Below, in pieces: positions 46,972-56,125 of a DNA stretch of 64,000 nt. The translations under genes were made by a program, and so were the position numbers. The notes under the pieces were generated by a model that did no database searches, was not told the DNA's origin, and saw nothing but the letters and a program-made list of their open reading frames with translations. Each line of letters begins with the position of its first letter. Position 1 is the first letter of the stretch. Source of the stretch: Trichosphaerium sp. ATCC 40318 (taxonomy: Eukaryota; Discosea; Flabellinia; Trichosidae); the NCBI GenBank assembly GCA_038496445.1, contig JALMLS010000079.1, positions 158,758 through 222,757 on the forward strand, read 5' to 3'.

Positions 46972-48759
46972 ATGGCATCTCCTGTTGGAAGTATTGATCA
47001 GGCTCTTGATAAAACCGACCGATGTTCTCTTGTGTCTTGTACAATATGCGTTACAGGTACACAGCGCTCACTCTACAAAATTGATATCAGTCTTAGGCGG
47101 TACGTACAAAGTTACCAACCCAACAAAGTACACAATCTGGTCTTCAGTGTCGAACGGTCCTTTGATGATTCAATACCTCGATTGGAGTGGTTCTGGTATT
47201 CCGGCTGTAAACGTAGCTTACTTTAAGGTATTATTTTGCGAATTAGGCAATTTTTTTATCACGTGCACAAGCGTTTTGTTACCACTTTTTAGTTTACATA
47301 CAATGACACATCTATAACCATACATGGTTTCAATGATATTGAATTTGATGCGATAAGTTTGGATAACGCAACAAGTTGTACCCTTAACCTTACTATTTCT
47401 AACTGCACAGTTGTTAGTACTGATAGTTGTAAGTTCGTTTGTCGCTTTTATTGTTTCTTCTTTTTTTCTGTTTTTCAGAGTTCCTGTTTTTGCTTTCACG
47501 TATTTCTTACCCACTTTCTAATAGATGTTCGTATTGAAAGATTTACTCATTACACTGTTGCGCTAAATATCATTGACTGCATAATTGAAAAGACACTCTT
47601 AATGTATTCTGAAGTGCCAATTAAGTTAGCTACAATTACCATACAGAAATCAACCTTCTCGAACGCAGATCAAACATTCATAGGTACTATGAGCAAAAGA
47701 CGTATTTTATGAAAGACCGTTGTAAGCTGTACATGTTTTCGGATGAACATCCTTCACTCTGTTAGTAACTTTCCACGAAAAGCAAGAAAGTTTAGATTTT
47801 TCAAATCTCAGTGAAGTTTTTTTCTTTGTCTTGTACTTAGCTTATACCACCCAATAGCAAAATATATTATTGTTAACAATTGCACCTTTGATGCACATAA
47901 CAGTAACCCGTTTATTGATGCCGACTCATCAATACAATTCAGCAATAACAATCTGTTTGGATGCATCGAGGAGAAACAGGGTTGTGTACAACTTGTTGCT
48001 GGAGGTCCTGACATAAATTCTACTAGTATCACAGTAGATTTCAACAGTTTCTATGGTAATCACACATTTGTGTACATACTATTAATGGCATTTCGTTCGA
48101 CAAGTTCGATGTCAATATCAAACAATTACTTCGATTGTTCATCGAAATCGTTGGTATGTTGCTTTGGTTTTTTTTTCTGTCTTTTGCTGAAGGAATGTAT
48201 AATTGTAAACTACTTAGACAAGCTTAAACAATGTCATTGAGTATTCTATATCAACGGAAAATGTGACAATTGAAAACAATACCTTTGCATGTGAATGTAC
48301 GCCCTCAAAAGTAACTAGCTAAGCATCGGAAGCTGAACTTACTCTGACCTTAGTGCAATGTCCAAGCACCAAATACTTTTATAACAATCTCACATGCCAT
48401 CACTGCCCTCCATTCGAACGCCAGAATCCTCTCAATAAGTGTATGTGTGGTGACTGCAAACTAGGGCAAATTTGGTACTTCCAAAAAAAGAAAAAAGCAA
48501 ATTGTTGTACATGCTAAGCTTTCAAAGGACAGCTTCTGGTTGTTTAACTTGTGCTGGAAATAATTATTCAGATGAAATAGATGCAACAACTTGTGAGATA
48601 TGTCCAATGCTAAGCAAAGTTTCAAAGTCAGCGAACTCAGCTGGAAACACTGATTGTAGCTCATACCTTATTTACATAATTCATAGTATTGTGGTTCTTC
48701 TTATTGGTACGTTCGTCAATAAACATACATCTAATATACGTCCACTAACATATTTATAA
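46972..48759 (+). CDS. Surface protein: parallel beta-helix plus GCC/ephrin-receptor-like Cys repeats
   Basis: Exons join in phase across several tiny introns, including a 34-nt one at 47057-47090 and a 37-nt one near 48297-48333. The N-terminal part reads SIDQALDKTDRCS...GGTYKVTNPTKYTIW. Beta-helix turns with NN/NC ladders follow: ITIHGFNDIEFDAISL, LNLTISNCTVVS, YIIVNNCTFDAHNSN, SITVDFNSFYGNHTF, SMSISNNYFDCSS, VTIENNTFACE. Cys-rich repeats of the GCC2/GCC3 type come next (QCPSTKYFYNNLTCHHCP, GCLTCAGNNYS, TCEICPM), then a hydrophobic end (YLIYIIHSIVVLLIG). Such proteins are usually surface adhesins or receptors. The start is uncertain: no signal peptide precedes the ATG at 46972, so an upstream exon may be missing. 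Fragments of this gene occur at 45.8-46.0 and 49.86-49.93 kb. Confidence 0.7.
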
Positions 48760-49864
48760 AAGTTTTTATTATTACACTGTTCGTTGTACAATATGCAGTA
48801 AGGAGAAGGCGGAAGAAGGCTCAGTATAAAGCAATAAATTGAAATGAAGGTTTCAAAATGAATTTCATGTCAGTAATAAACAATACCTTGTGTAGCGCCC
48901 GGTTCTAGGAACCAAGCTTCGCCAACCCAAATAACGTCTTCGATTTTATAACAGTTAGAGGCAAGCTTAGTTTTTGTGACAACGCAAAGTTTTAGGTAAA
49001 CGTGAAGTCTAACTAGTATCAGGCATATTTCTTCCACAAAAAACACCTTCTTAATGTTGTTGAGCAAAAGAACGATCATAGGCTGCTATGCCTAATCAAA
49101 GTTTATATAGAGCTTTTCCCTAACGGCAGAACTCACCTCTATATCGGACCTTATAATTTTCTTGGCCCAGACCGAGTTCCTAAGTTAATTACGTGCTACT
49201 TACGAGGACATGCTGGCTAATGTAACGATTCAAGCTTTCACACTACGTCGGATTAAGATGGAACTTTGTCAATTCCACCTCGCAATGCATACACCCACTA
49301 AGCTAGACGGAGGACTCCCTTAAATATTTTCGACCAAATGGCTAGGAAGCCCCACGCGTGGTGCACACACTGCAACTACTACAATTTAACAACTATTTTC
49401 ATTTCATTTTATACCCATAAAAACTTGTAAGAAATAAATTGTGGGATACAGAGTGTACTTCACTGAAAATTCTATTGCAATTACTCAAATATGGATAATG
49501 CACATTCCAAAACGCTCCCAAAGGCTTGTGACAGGTATTTACACACGTGGAAACCTTATCAGCGAGTTTTGGTTCGAAAAACGTGCACCTAAACAATAAC
49601 TTCTGTTTTCTGGTTGTTGTCGACGCACTTCACTGAAATAACTGTTGTAATAGACTCAAATACGGATAATGGACCTGTACAATAGCCATAAACCCTTGCA
49701 CTAGCTATTTACACACGTATGTAACCTTAACAACAATGTTTTGGTTTGCAAAACGTGCAACCAAACGAATAACTGCTTTTTGGTAGTTTTGGTTACTAAT
49801 ACCATGTTTATTTGTATCGACGGTAGTGTACACAAGCTATTACTAACGATATAAATAAAAATGG
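48760..49864. other. Gene-free stretch with a diverged tandem repeat
   Basis: About 1.1 kb with no supported gene. It contains the tandem repeat at 49455-49785 and nothing else I recognise. Confidence 0.4.
49455..49785. repeat. Two diverged tandem units of about 165 bp
   Basis: Unit 1 (about 49455-49612) and unit 2 (about 49626-49785) share, in order, ACTTCACTGAAA, ACTCAAATA.GGATAATG, GCTATTTACACACGT-like, TTTTGGTT.G.AAAACGTGCA and AATAACT.C..TTT. Non-coding. Function unknown. Confidence 0.6.
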
Positions 49865-49932
49865 AATGATGGCATCGCCAGTGGAATTATTAGGCTCTTG
49901 ATAAAACAAACCGATATTCTCACCATTCTTGT
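49865..49932 (+). pseudogene. 5' fragment of the beta-helix gene
   Basis: ATGGCATCGCCAGTGG...TTAGGCTCTTGATAAAAC...TTCTTGTACAAT repeats the start of the gene at 46972, now with an in-frame TGA. It stops at CTTGTACAAT, where the sequence switches to the inverted-repeat left arm, so this is a rearrangement junction. Confidence 0.65.
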
Positions 49933-51115
49933 ACAATTTCATCTTCAGATTTCCTAAAAACAATTTGGCTTTTGAGAAGACAAGAGAAATGCTCAACTAT
50001 TACAACATATCTCCTCTCAACATTACCAGAAAAGTTGATACCACTAATAGCCATACTGTATATAATATTGTTATCGCTGTCAAGCCTAACAATATTGTGT
50101 ATTCCATCATTTCTTGCTTCAAAAGTCTTTTGGATCGATCTTAAAAATTCAACTTCTTGTTTGTAACACACCTGGTGTATCTGTTAATGTGTCTTGATTT
50201 ACGATGGATGAAGGAGATGAGAGGATGTTAATGTTGCAGGATAGTGAATAAAAGGCTTACAATTTGAAGAAATTAAGTTACAAGAGGAACAGCGACGCCG
50301 AAACTGGACAAGTGCTAAATCAAAAAATGAATAAAAAAATAGTTTCTTGCACTATACGCAAAGAAATCATTGTAATATTCTGTTAAACAACTTTATGGGT
50401 TTTAGGGACGTTAGAGGGAGGTTGGCGACTTGACAGACAAAGTCAACAACCTAGAGGCAAGTACACAATATACACGGAAGTTTTTCTTGTTAATAAAACA
50501 AGGTCTCATTCAAGCCAAGACTAGGTTCTACTCCAATCTGTTGTCGTTTGTAATAGCCAATGTACTATAGGGATCTAACACAGCGGATAGGCTATTGCGT
50601 TATTATAGCCTAACTGAAAATAGCTAAACTCACAAACTTGCGAATGAAACAACAAATCTTCAACAATCAGGGTAACAAGTTTATTCGCGGCCTAATCAAT
50701 CCAAACAGTACAGTTTTGACATACTTGCGACATTTTTAGCTACAAGCTTGTTCCATACTGGTTGATCTTGACATCCAATACCTTGAAGACATGAAATATC
50801 GTTCTTGTAGCACGTGCAGTGTTCGGTTCTAGCCAAACAAATAAGCAAAAAAAATAAAACAAACTTTCAAAAAAACGTGAACACATACACTGGACGGAGA
50901 CTAATACAGTCTGTAAAGGCGTCCTGGCATACATCAATGCTTGGTAAATCGCAAGAAAGAGCAACGGTGATAAAAGCAATACCAAAGAGAATAGTAAGAG
51001 TTGCTTGCATTGTTGGGGTGTTGTAGTTTTACGAAGTTTGTTCAATATCCATTCAAAGAAGGCTTTGTAACTTAATGCAAAGACTGCCACTACTACGCAA
51101 GTGTTTTGGTTGTAA
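49932..51115 (+). repeat. Left arm of a large imperfect inverted repeat
   Basis: Reads on the plus strand what the right arm (54600-55985) reads on the minus strand, starting at TCATCTTCAGATTTCC and ending upstream of the small Cys-rich gene. The first part is a broken copy of the frame at 55455-56066: it has a TGA after SVNVS and a deletion of about 130 bases near 50310. The rest includes non-coding sequence (for example GGCTATTGCGTTATTATAGC) and a damaged copy of the Cys-rich gene on the minus strand. Arm length is about 1.2 kb. Confidence 0.85.
50696..51010 (-). pseudogene. Small Cys-rich secreted protein, frameshifted paralogue
   Basis: Matches the gene at 54723-55042: same signal peptide region, SCDLPSIDVCQDAFTDCI, same intron position (a GTATGT donor with a T-rich acceptor) and EHCTCYKNDISCLQGIGC. 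A 5-base deletion after the LVA codons changes the end to KNVASMSKLYCLD and stop, losing the last three Cys of the intact form. It could still make a shorter protein, but the conserved Cys framework is broken. Confidence 0.65.
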
Positions 51116-51692
51116 CTTTGTATTGAGAAACCTGAGAAAACGCTGCTAGCAGAATATCATGTGTGTATACATAAGAATAAGCTAATGAATGCATTCTTAG
51201 AATTATACATAGTTGACAACAGTGGCCGGATGTTTACAACGTCAAGTTCACTTTTGTTATCAATTACACTTGGAAAAGTAAAAGAAAGTTGTTACGTTCT
51301 TTTCACAACCAACAAACTTTTTTGGGGTCTTGGTTTTTACCTTACCTGCTCTTCGTAGGTTGTAGTCATTAGCGTTTGTAACAATTAAAATAAGTGTAGA
51401 GCTACAATGTTTTTAGGTTGAAGAACTTAGTGAAGGCTTGTGGAATCAAGAATGCTAAAAAAGTGGCTTGACCTTTTTGTACAAAATGAGTAATTCTCGT
51501 CTAGCGCTAAGGTCCTGCCATGTCTCGTTTTCCAAAGATCTAGCAGTGTTTCTCTATTTTACTACTGAGATACATATCTTTAATTTCATAAGGCTACTAT
51601 TGAAAGTGATTGTTTATTAGTTTCCTGTCGAAATAGTTGGTAGGTTAGACTTGGACTGCAGTTTTTTAAAAGTGGAGATGCTACAACTCAAC
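51116..51692. other. Spacer of the inverted repeat, no gene recognised
   Basis: About 575 bases between the left arm and the F-box/LRR gene. A 65-codon frame at 51161 has no similarity I recognise. Confidence 0.35.
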
Positions 51693-52691
51693 CTATCCAT
51701 AGTGTGATGTTATGTCTGTTCCATATCCTCTAACGGTTTGCATAGCTTCAAAAGACACGTTTCTACAATAGCTAACAATTAAAAATTTTACACCGGTAAG
51801 TGGAAGGAGCCAATCATCTGTTGCATTTGTGCGTGTAATGTCAATAGTATGAGCGTTCGCAAGACTTTTCATACAAGATCCATTGATATGTTTACAACGT
51901 ATGAGAATGATAGTGTGTACGCCCTCTAAAGCCACTACACCTTTGTCTGTAACCGTAGTATCTTGTAAGTTAATGGTATGTACTCCAGCTAGCGCTGCGA
52001 GACCTTCATCTGTAACTGACGTTCTGCTTAAATCAATTTCATGTACTCCAGCCAGTGCTGATATTCCTTGACCGTTATTGAGTTTAGCTCCTCTTAAAGA
52101 AAGCGTATGAACACCAGCCAAGGCTGACAAAGCATCTCCGCTTAACGTGAAGTATTCTAGACCAACTTTTGGTATTCCCTTAAGAGCTTTCACGCCCTCC
52201 CATGTAACGCTTGTAAACATCATGTGAATGGATTTGAGGTGCTTTACTATTTCGAATATGCTTGAATCAGTAACACTTGGACAAGAGTGTAATTTAAGAT
52301 GTTGTACGCCACATACAGAGCTTATTCCTGTATACGTTATTTTCCTATTTTCGTACAGTGTCAATTCTTTAACACCAGAGAGAAGAGCGAGATCTTCATC
52401 TGTAACATCTGGAAATAACTTGAATGATATTTCTGTATTGCGAAGAAGAGGACTTCCTGAGATATACGCACAATCCTCACTCGATAAAATATTGATAACG
52501 CCGTATCCAACGTGATTGCGTATAAGCTCTGATAGTCCCTTGCAGGTTTTGGACACTTGATATTTATCTTGACGGGATTTCGTGCTCAACAAATATTGGA
52601 ACATATATGTGAGTATCTCTGTTGGTATGTCTAGTAGCGAGATACCACTGGTTTGGTCATCGCAATATTCTTGGTTTGAACCAGATTGCAC
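51693..52691 (-). CDS. F-box/LRR protein with GVH-type repeats
   Basis: A single open frame of about 330 residues. An F-box-like start (SLLDIPTEILTYMFQYLL) is followed by about nine leucine-rich units of some 23 residues with a recurrent ALAGVHTI.L......VTDEGL core (for example GLAALAGVHTINLQ, TVTDKGVVALEGVH). It presumably acts as an SCF substrate receptor. The in-frame start in the open frame is GTG (52691); reading further upstream gives no ATG, so either a short first exon is missing or translation starts inside. It lies in the spacer of the large inverted repeat. A decayed relative is at 3578-4262. Confidence 0.7.
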   Translation of the reverse strand: MQSGSNQEYCDDQTSGISLLDIPTEILTYMFQYLLSTKSRQDKYQVSKTCKGLSELIRNHVGYGVINILSSEDCAYISGSPLLRNTEISFKLFPDVTDEDLALLSGVKELTLYENRKITYTGISSVCGVQHLKLHSCPSVTDSSIFEIVKHLKSIHMMFTSVTWEGVKALKGIPKVGLEYFTLSGDALSALAGVHTLSLRGAKLNNGQGISALAGVHEIDLSRTSVTDEGLAALAGVHTINLQDTTVTDKGVVALEGVHTIILIRCKHINGSCMKSLANAHTIDITRTNATDDWLLPLTGVKFLIVSYCRNVSFEAMQTVRGYGTDITSHYG

Positions 52692-53524
52692 GACTTTTTC
52701 TGTCTCTGAACGACTTAAATAAAGTTGTGAATAAGAAAAGTTGAGAAAGTTTGGTAAAAAAAGGTCGTTGGATGCTTTTTTCGTTGGTCCAGGACTTGAC
52801 CTTAGTTTGTCCTCGCTACATTGAAAGATGTAGTGGGTGCTAAAAGGTAGCTAATCCATATTTTGCTTATTAAAAGGAATTGCGTGCTCTCAGTGAAAAA
52901 CAAAAAGAGCTCAACACTGCGATTGTAGTGTGACGTCTTTTTTATCGCTCTTACCGGTCAACTCCATAGTTTTTCGAAAAAAACGTTTACGGTTTAACAC
53001 GTGCTCAAAAACCGAAATAAACTTGATTCACGCTGTAAAATTGGTAATCTCATCGCAATTACGTTTAATAAGGTTAACGTACTCATTGGTGATCTCTTTA
53101 TTGCTTTTGAGGGAGCCGAGAATCGGTTTTAAACTCATTTGACAGCGCTAGAATATCTAAACATGCGGTAAGGATTATCAAATCTTCACATTATGTGTAC
53201 CTTGTTTGGGCTAGGTTTTGTGTTTATTAGTGCTAATTATAGGTCAACTTAGTTAGAGCGAATTTTGTTAAGCAGTGCCACTTGTTGTACACACGTAAAT
53301 ACGCATGGGAAACATGTTGTCACTAGTTTTAGTGCGTTTGTGTTATTTTGAAAGTCAAAAAAAAATCAATACTGTTAACGTTTTCAAAACTCAAATCAAA
53401 AAAATACCAAAAACAGTGCGTCAAACTACTCCAATAATCACACTTACACAAGGATAGGCAGTTGGATGCGTTTAACAACAAAGTGCAACACACATGGTAG
53501 CGTTTCTTAAAACTCAAAGTAGGT
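52692..53524. other. Gene-free stretch in the inverted-repeat spacer
   Basis: About 830 bases; CACGTG at 52998. No supported gene. A missing first exon of the F-box/LRR gene could lie just downstream of 52691. Confidence 0.35.
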
Positions 53525-53710
53525 ATGCAAGAAGGTGCAGAGTTACAGTATCAAGTTCGAAAAATAGAGTTGCTTGAATACGAGAGTAAACAAGAAAAAA
53601 ACTTTGAATTTTGGGAATTGGATGAGGATTTTATTGCTAGTCAAGTTCCTGCTAATGATAAAAGAGTACGCAAGGCATTTGAATGGAGTGCACTAAAGGG
53701 TTTTGGATGA
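53525..53710 (+). CDS. Short acidic hypothetical ORF
   Basis: ATG at 53525, 61 residues rich in Glu and Lys (EYESKQEKNFEFWELDEDF), ending FEWSALKGFG. No signal peptide, no similarity recognised, no visible introns. It could be the remnant of a longer gene. Low confidence. Confidence 0.25.
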   Translation: MQEGAELQYQVRKIELLEYESKQEKNFEFWELDEDFIASQVPANDKRVRKAFEWSALKGFG

Positions 53711-53819
53711 AAATAATGGCATTGGAGATGAGACTTTTTGTCTTTAATACGGAAAAATGACTAAAAAACTTAATCGACTGATGGAGAATGGTCAATAGTA
53801 TTTAGAGCTCTCCTAAGCT

Positions 53820-54118
53820 ACACGCATACACCTAACATATAGTAGCTTGTATACAAAAAATAAATTCACTGTTTTATGGGTTTCTAAGTTGTTGACGATT
53901 TTTATTGTATGATCCTTTATAGTTGTAGTATTCCAAGCGAAGTCCGTTGGTGGAAGTTGCAAGAGGGCAACCTGAAAGAGGAAATAATTAAAGAGCAATT
54001 GAACATAAATTGACGATTCTTCATACCAAATGCAATAAGGCCTACATGTAGGGACTGATAATCCCAAGAAATTACCATAAAGGGCAGTTTGGAAAGCTGA
54101 AACTCTCGCAGCAGTCAC
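53820..54118 (-). pseudogene. Gene fragment, possibly secreted-protein remnant
   Basis: Joining across a GTAATTTC...TTTCAG intron gives SAFQTALYG then CPLATSTNGLRLEYYNYKGS and a stop. The NGLRLEYYNYKGS string recalls the start of a PA14-type domain, but the fragment is too short to be sure and the frame starts at GTG after an ATG-TGA. Read as a relic. Confidence 0.25.
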
Positions 54119-54199
54119 ATGATACTAAACAGCTTTTATTACGATAGAAAGTAAATAGAAATACGAGAACACTCGCTTGATGTGTTGCCATCCGAAATA

Positions 54200-54535
54200 C
54201 AATTGCTTGAAAAATTGAACAACCTGAATCCCAAATTCGCAAAAGAATACGCTATCTAAAGAGGTTATAGAATAAGTTTGTAACAGCACCACCGGAAAAT
54301 AAATTTAACGAAAACTCAGTCAAATTAGACTACCAAAACTGCAAACCAACACTTTACAAGATTGAAATTAAGCTTTGATTGTATTGTCAGTACAACACAA
54401 GAAACCAACTTTTAACTGCGTTTTGGAATTATCCCAAGCGCGTATTACAAGAATTCGTAAAAAGATCACCAGCACAATTTTAGGTTCGTTGACATCCTGA
54501 AAGTACACTCACTAGCTCAATCCAGCACAAATGTA
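54200..54535. repeat. Dispersed repeat, copy 2 (inverted relative to 46385-46790)
   Basis: Reverse complement carries CTGGATTGAGCTAGT, TTTCAGGATGTCAACGAAC, AATTCTTGTAATACGC and CTTGGGATAAT in the order seen in copy 1. It ends about 70 bases before the right arm of the inverted repeat. Confidence 0.6.
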
Positions 54536-54599
54536 ATGTGGCAGGTTTTCTACGTACTATTGTCTGTATCGCTCAAATTTGTTTGGTACCTTTTTTTAT

Positions 54600-55985
54600 G
54601 GAGTCCAATCAAAGTTACAACCAAAACACTTGCGTAGTAGTAGTGGCAGTCTTTGCATTAAGTTACAAAGCCTTCTTTGAATGGATATTGAACAAACTTC
54701 GTAAAACTACAACACCCCAACAATGCAAGCAACTCTTATTATTCTCTTAGGTATTGCTATTACCACCGTTGCTCTTTCTTGCGACTTACCAAGCATTGAT
54801 GTATGCCAGGACGCCTTTACAGACTGTATTGGTCTCCTTCCAGTGTATGTCATGGTTTTTTTTAGTTTGCTTTTTTTTTTTCGCTTATTTGTTTGGCTAG
54901 AACCGAACACTGCACGTGTTACAAGAACGATATTTCATGTCTTCAAGGTATTGGATGTCAAGATCAACCAGTATGGAACAAGCTTGTAGCTATTTGCAAA
55001 ATGTCGCAAGTATGTCAAAACTGTACTGTGTGGATTGCTTAGGCCGCGAATAAACTTGTTACCCTGAATTGTTGATTTGTTGTTTCATTAGCAAGTTTGT
55101 GAGTTTAGCTATTTTCAGTTAGGCTATAATAACGCAATAGCCTATCCGCTGTGTTAGATCCCTATAGTACATTGGCTATTACAAACGACAACAGATTAGA
55201 AAAGAACCTAGTCTTGGCTTGAATGGTCCCGAAGCCTGAGACCTTGTTTTATTAACAAGAAAAACTTCCGTGTATATTGTGTACTTGCCTCTAGGTTGTT
55301 GACTTTGTCTGTCAAGTCGCCAACCTCCCTCTAACGTCCCTAAAACCCATAAAGTTGTTTAACAGAATATTACAATGATTTCTTTGCGTATAACTCCATG
55401 TGCAAGAAATTAGAGTTCTAACAAGAAACTATTTTGAAAACATTTTTTGATTTATCACATGTCTTGCAAGTTCTCTTTTGCACGAGAAAATTTGAACCTA
55501 CCCATTACATACGGAGAAGAAATATCCGCAAGCATAAATTGTGGGACCTTGTCAAACGAAATTACACAAGAAGGTAGACTACATCCAGTTTCGGCGTCGC
55601 TGTTCCTCTTGTAACTTAATTTCTTCAAATTGTAAGCCTTTTCTATACTTTCTTGTAGCATTAACATCCTCTCATCTCCTTCATCCATCGTAAATCCAGA
55701 TACATTAACAGATACACCAGGTGTATTACAAACAAGAAGTTGAATTTTTAAGATCGATCCAAAAAGACTTTCGAAGCAAGAAATGATGGAATACACAATA
55801 TTGTTAGGCTTGACAGCGATAACAATATTATATATAGTATGGCTATTAGTGGTATCAACTTTTCTGGTAATGTTGAGAGGAGATACGTTGTAATAGTTGA
55901 GCATTTCTCTTGTCTTCTCAAAAGCCGAATTGATTTTAAGGAAATCTGAAGATGAAAGAAAGACCTTCATTATTGGTTCATGGTC
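54600..55985 (-). repeat. Right arm of the large imperfect inverted repeat
   Basis: Inverse of 49932-51115. This arm is the better preserved: the frame at 55455-56066 is open and the Cys-rich gene at 54723 keeps all its codons. Spacer between arms is about 3.5 kb. Length differences are explained by the ~130-bp deletion and smaller indels in the left arm. Confidence 0.85.
54723..55042 (+). CDS. Small secreted 10-cysteine protein
   Basis: Two exons with an intron (GTATGTCATGG...TTGGCTAG) starting about 54843 encode about 87 residues. A signal peptide (MQATLIILLGIAITTVALS) is followed by a mature part of about 67 residues with ten Cys: CDLPSIDVCQDAFTDC, EHCTCYKNDISCLQGIGC, AICKMSQVCQNC. An even Cys number suggests a disulfide-knotted extracellular protein. 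I do not recognise the family and make no claim on activity. It reads toward the end of the 55455-56066 frame. A damaged paralogue sits at the mirror position in the left arm. Confidence 0.7.
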
Positions 55986-56066
55986 TTCCTTATCAAGAAA
56001 CCGAATAGCTCGTTGAAGTCCTCTAGGATCATTTAGTTCAAAAGAACTTAATTCTAAGATAATCAT
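55455..56066 (-). CDS. Unknown domain; separate gene or 3' exon of topoisomerase II
   Basis: Open frame of 203 residues with an ATG at 56066 (MIILELSSFELNDPRG), a coiled/helical middle (FEKTREMLNYYNVSPLNITR) and a beta-rich part (TIYNIVIAVKPNNIVYSII). No family recognised. The topoisomerase frame upstream can be spliced into it: donor A|GTACGT at 56142 region and acceptor ATTATCTTAG keep phase and would replace the topoisomerase stop at 56126. Which model is right cannot be settled from sequence. Most of this frame lies in the right arm of the inverted repeat and is duplicated, broken, at 49932-50310. Confidence 0.5.
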   Translation of the reverse strand: MIILELSSFELNDPRGLQRAIRFLDKEDHEPIMKVFLSSSDFLKINSAFEKTREMLNYYNVSPLNITRKVDTTNSHTIYNIVIAVKPNNIVYSIISCFESLFGSILKIQLLVCNTPGVSVNVSGFTMDEGDERMLMLQESIEKAYNLKKLSYKRNSDAETGCSLPSCVISFDKVPQFMLADISSPYVMGRFKFSRAKENLQDM

Positions 56067-56125
56067 TAGAAAAGTAGTGCGTACGAGGTGTCAGATCACC
56101 AAAAAAACAAAACAAAAAAAAAAAA

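Noticed and set aside
53820-54118. PA14-domain protein gene
   Set aside because: Only about 15 residues resemble the start of a PA14 domain; too little to call the family.
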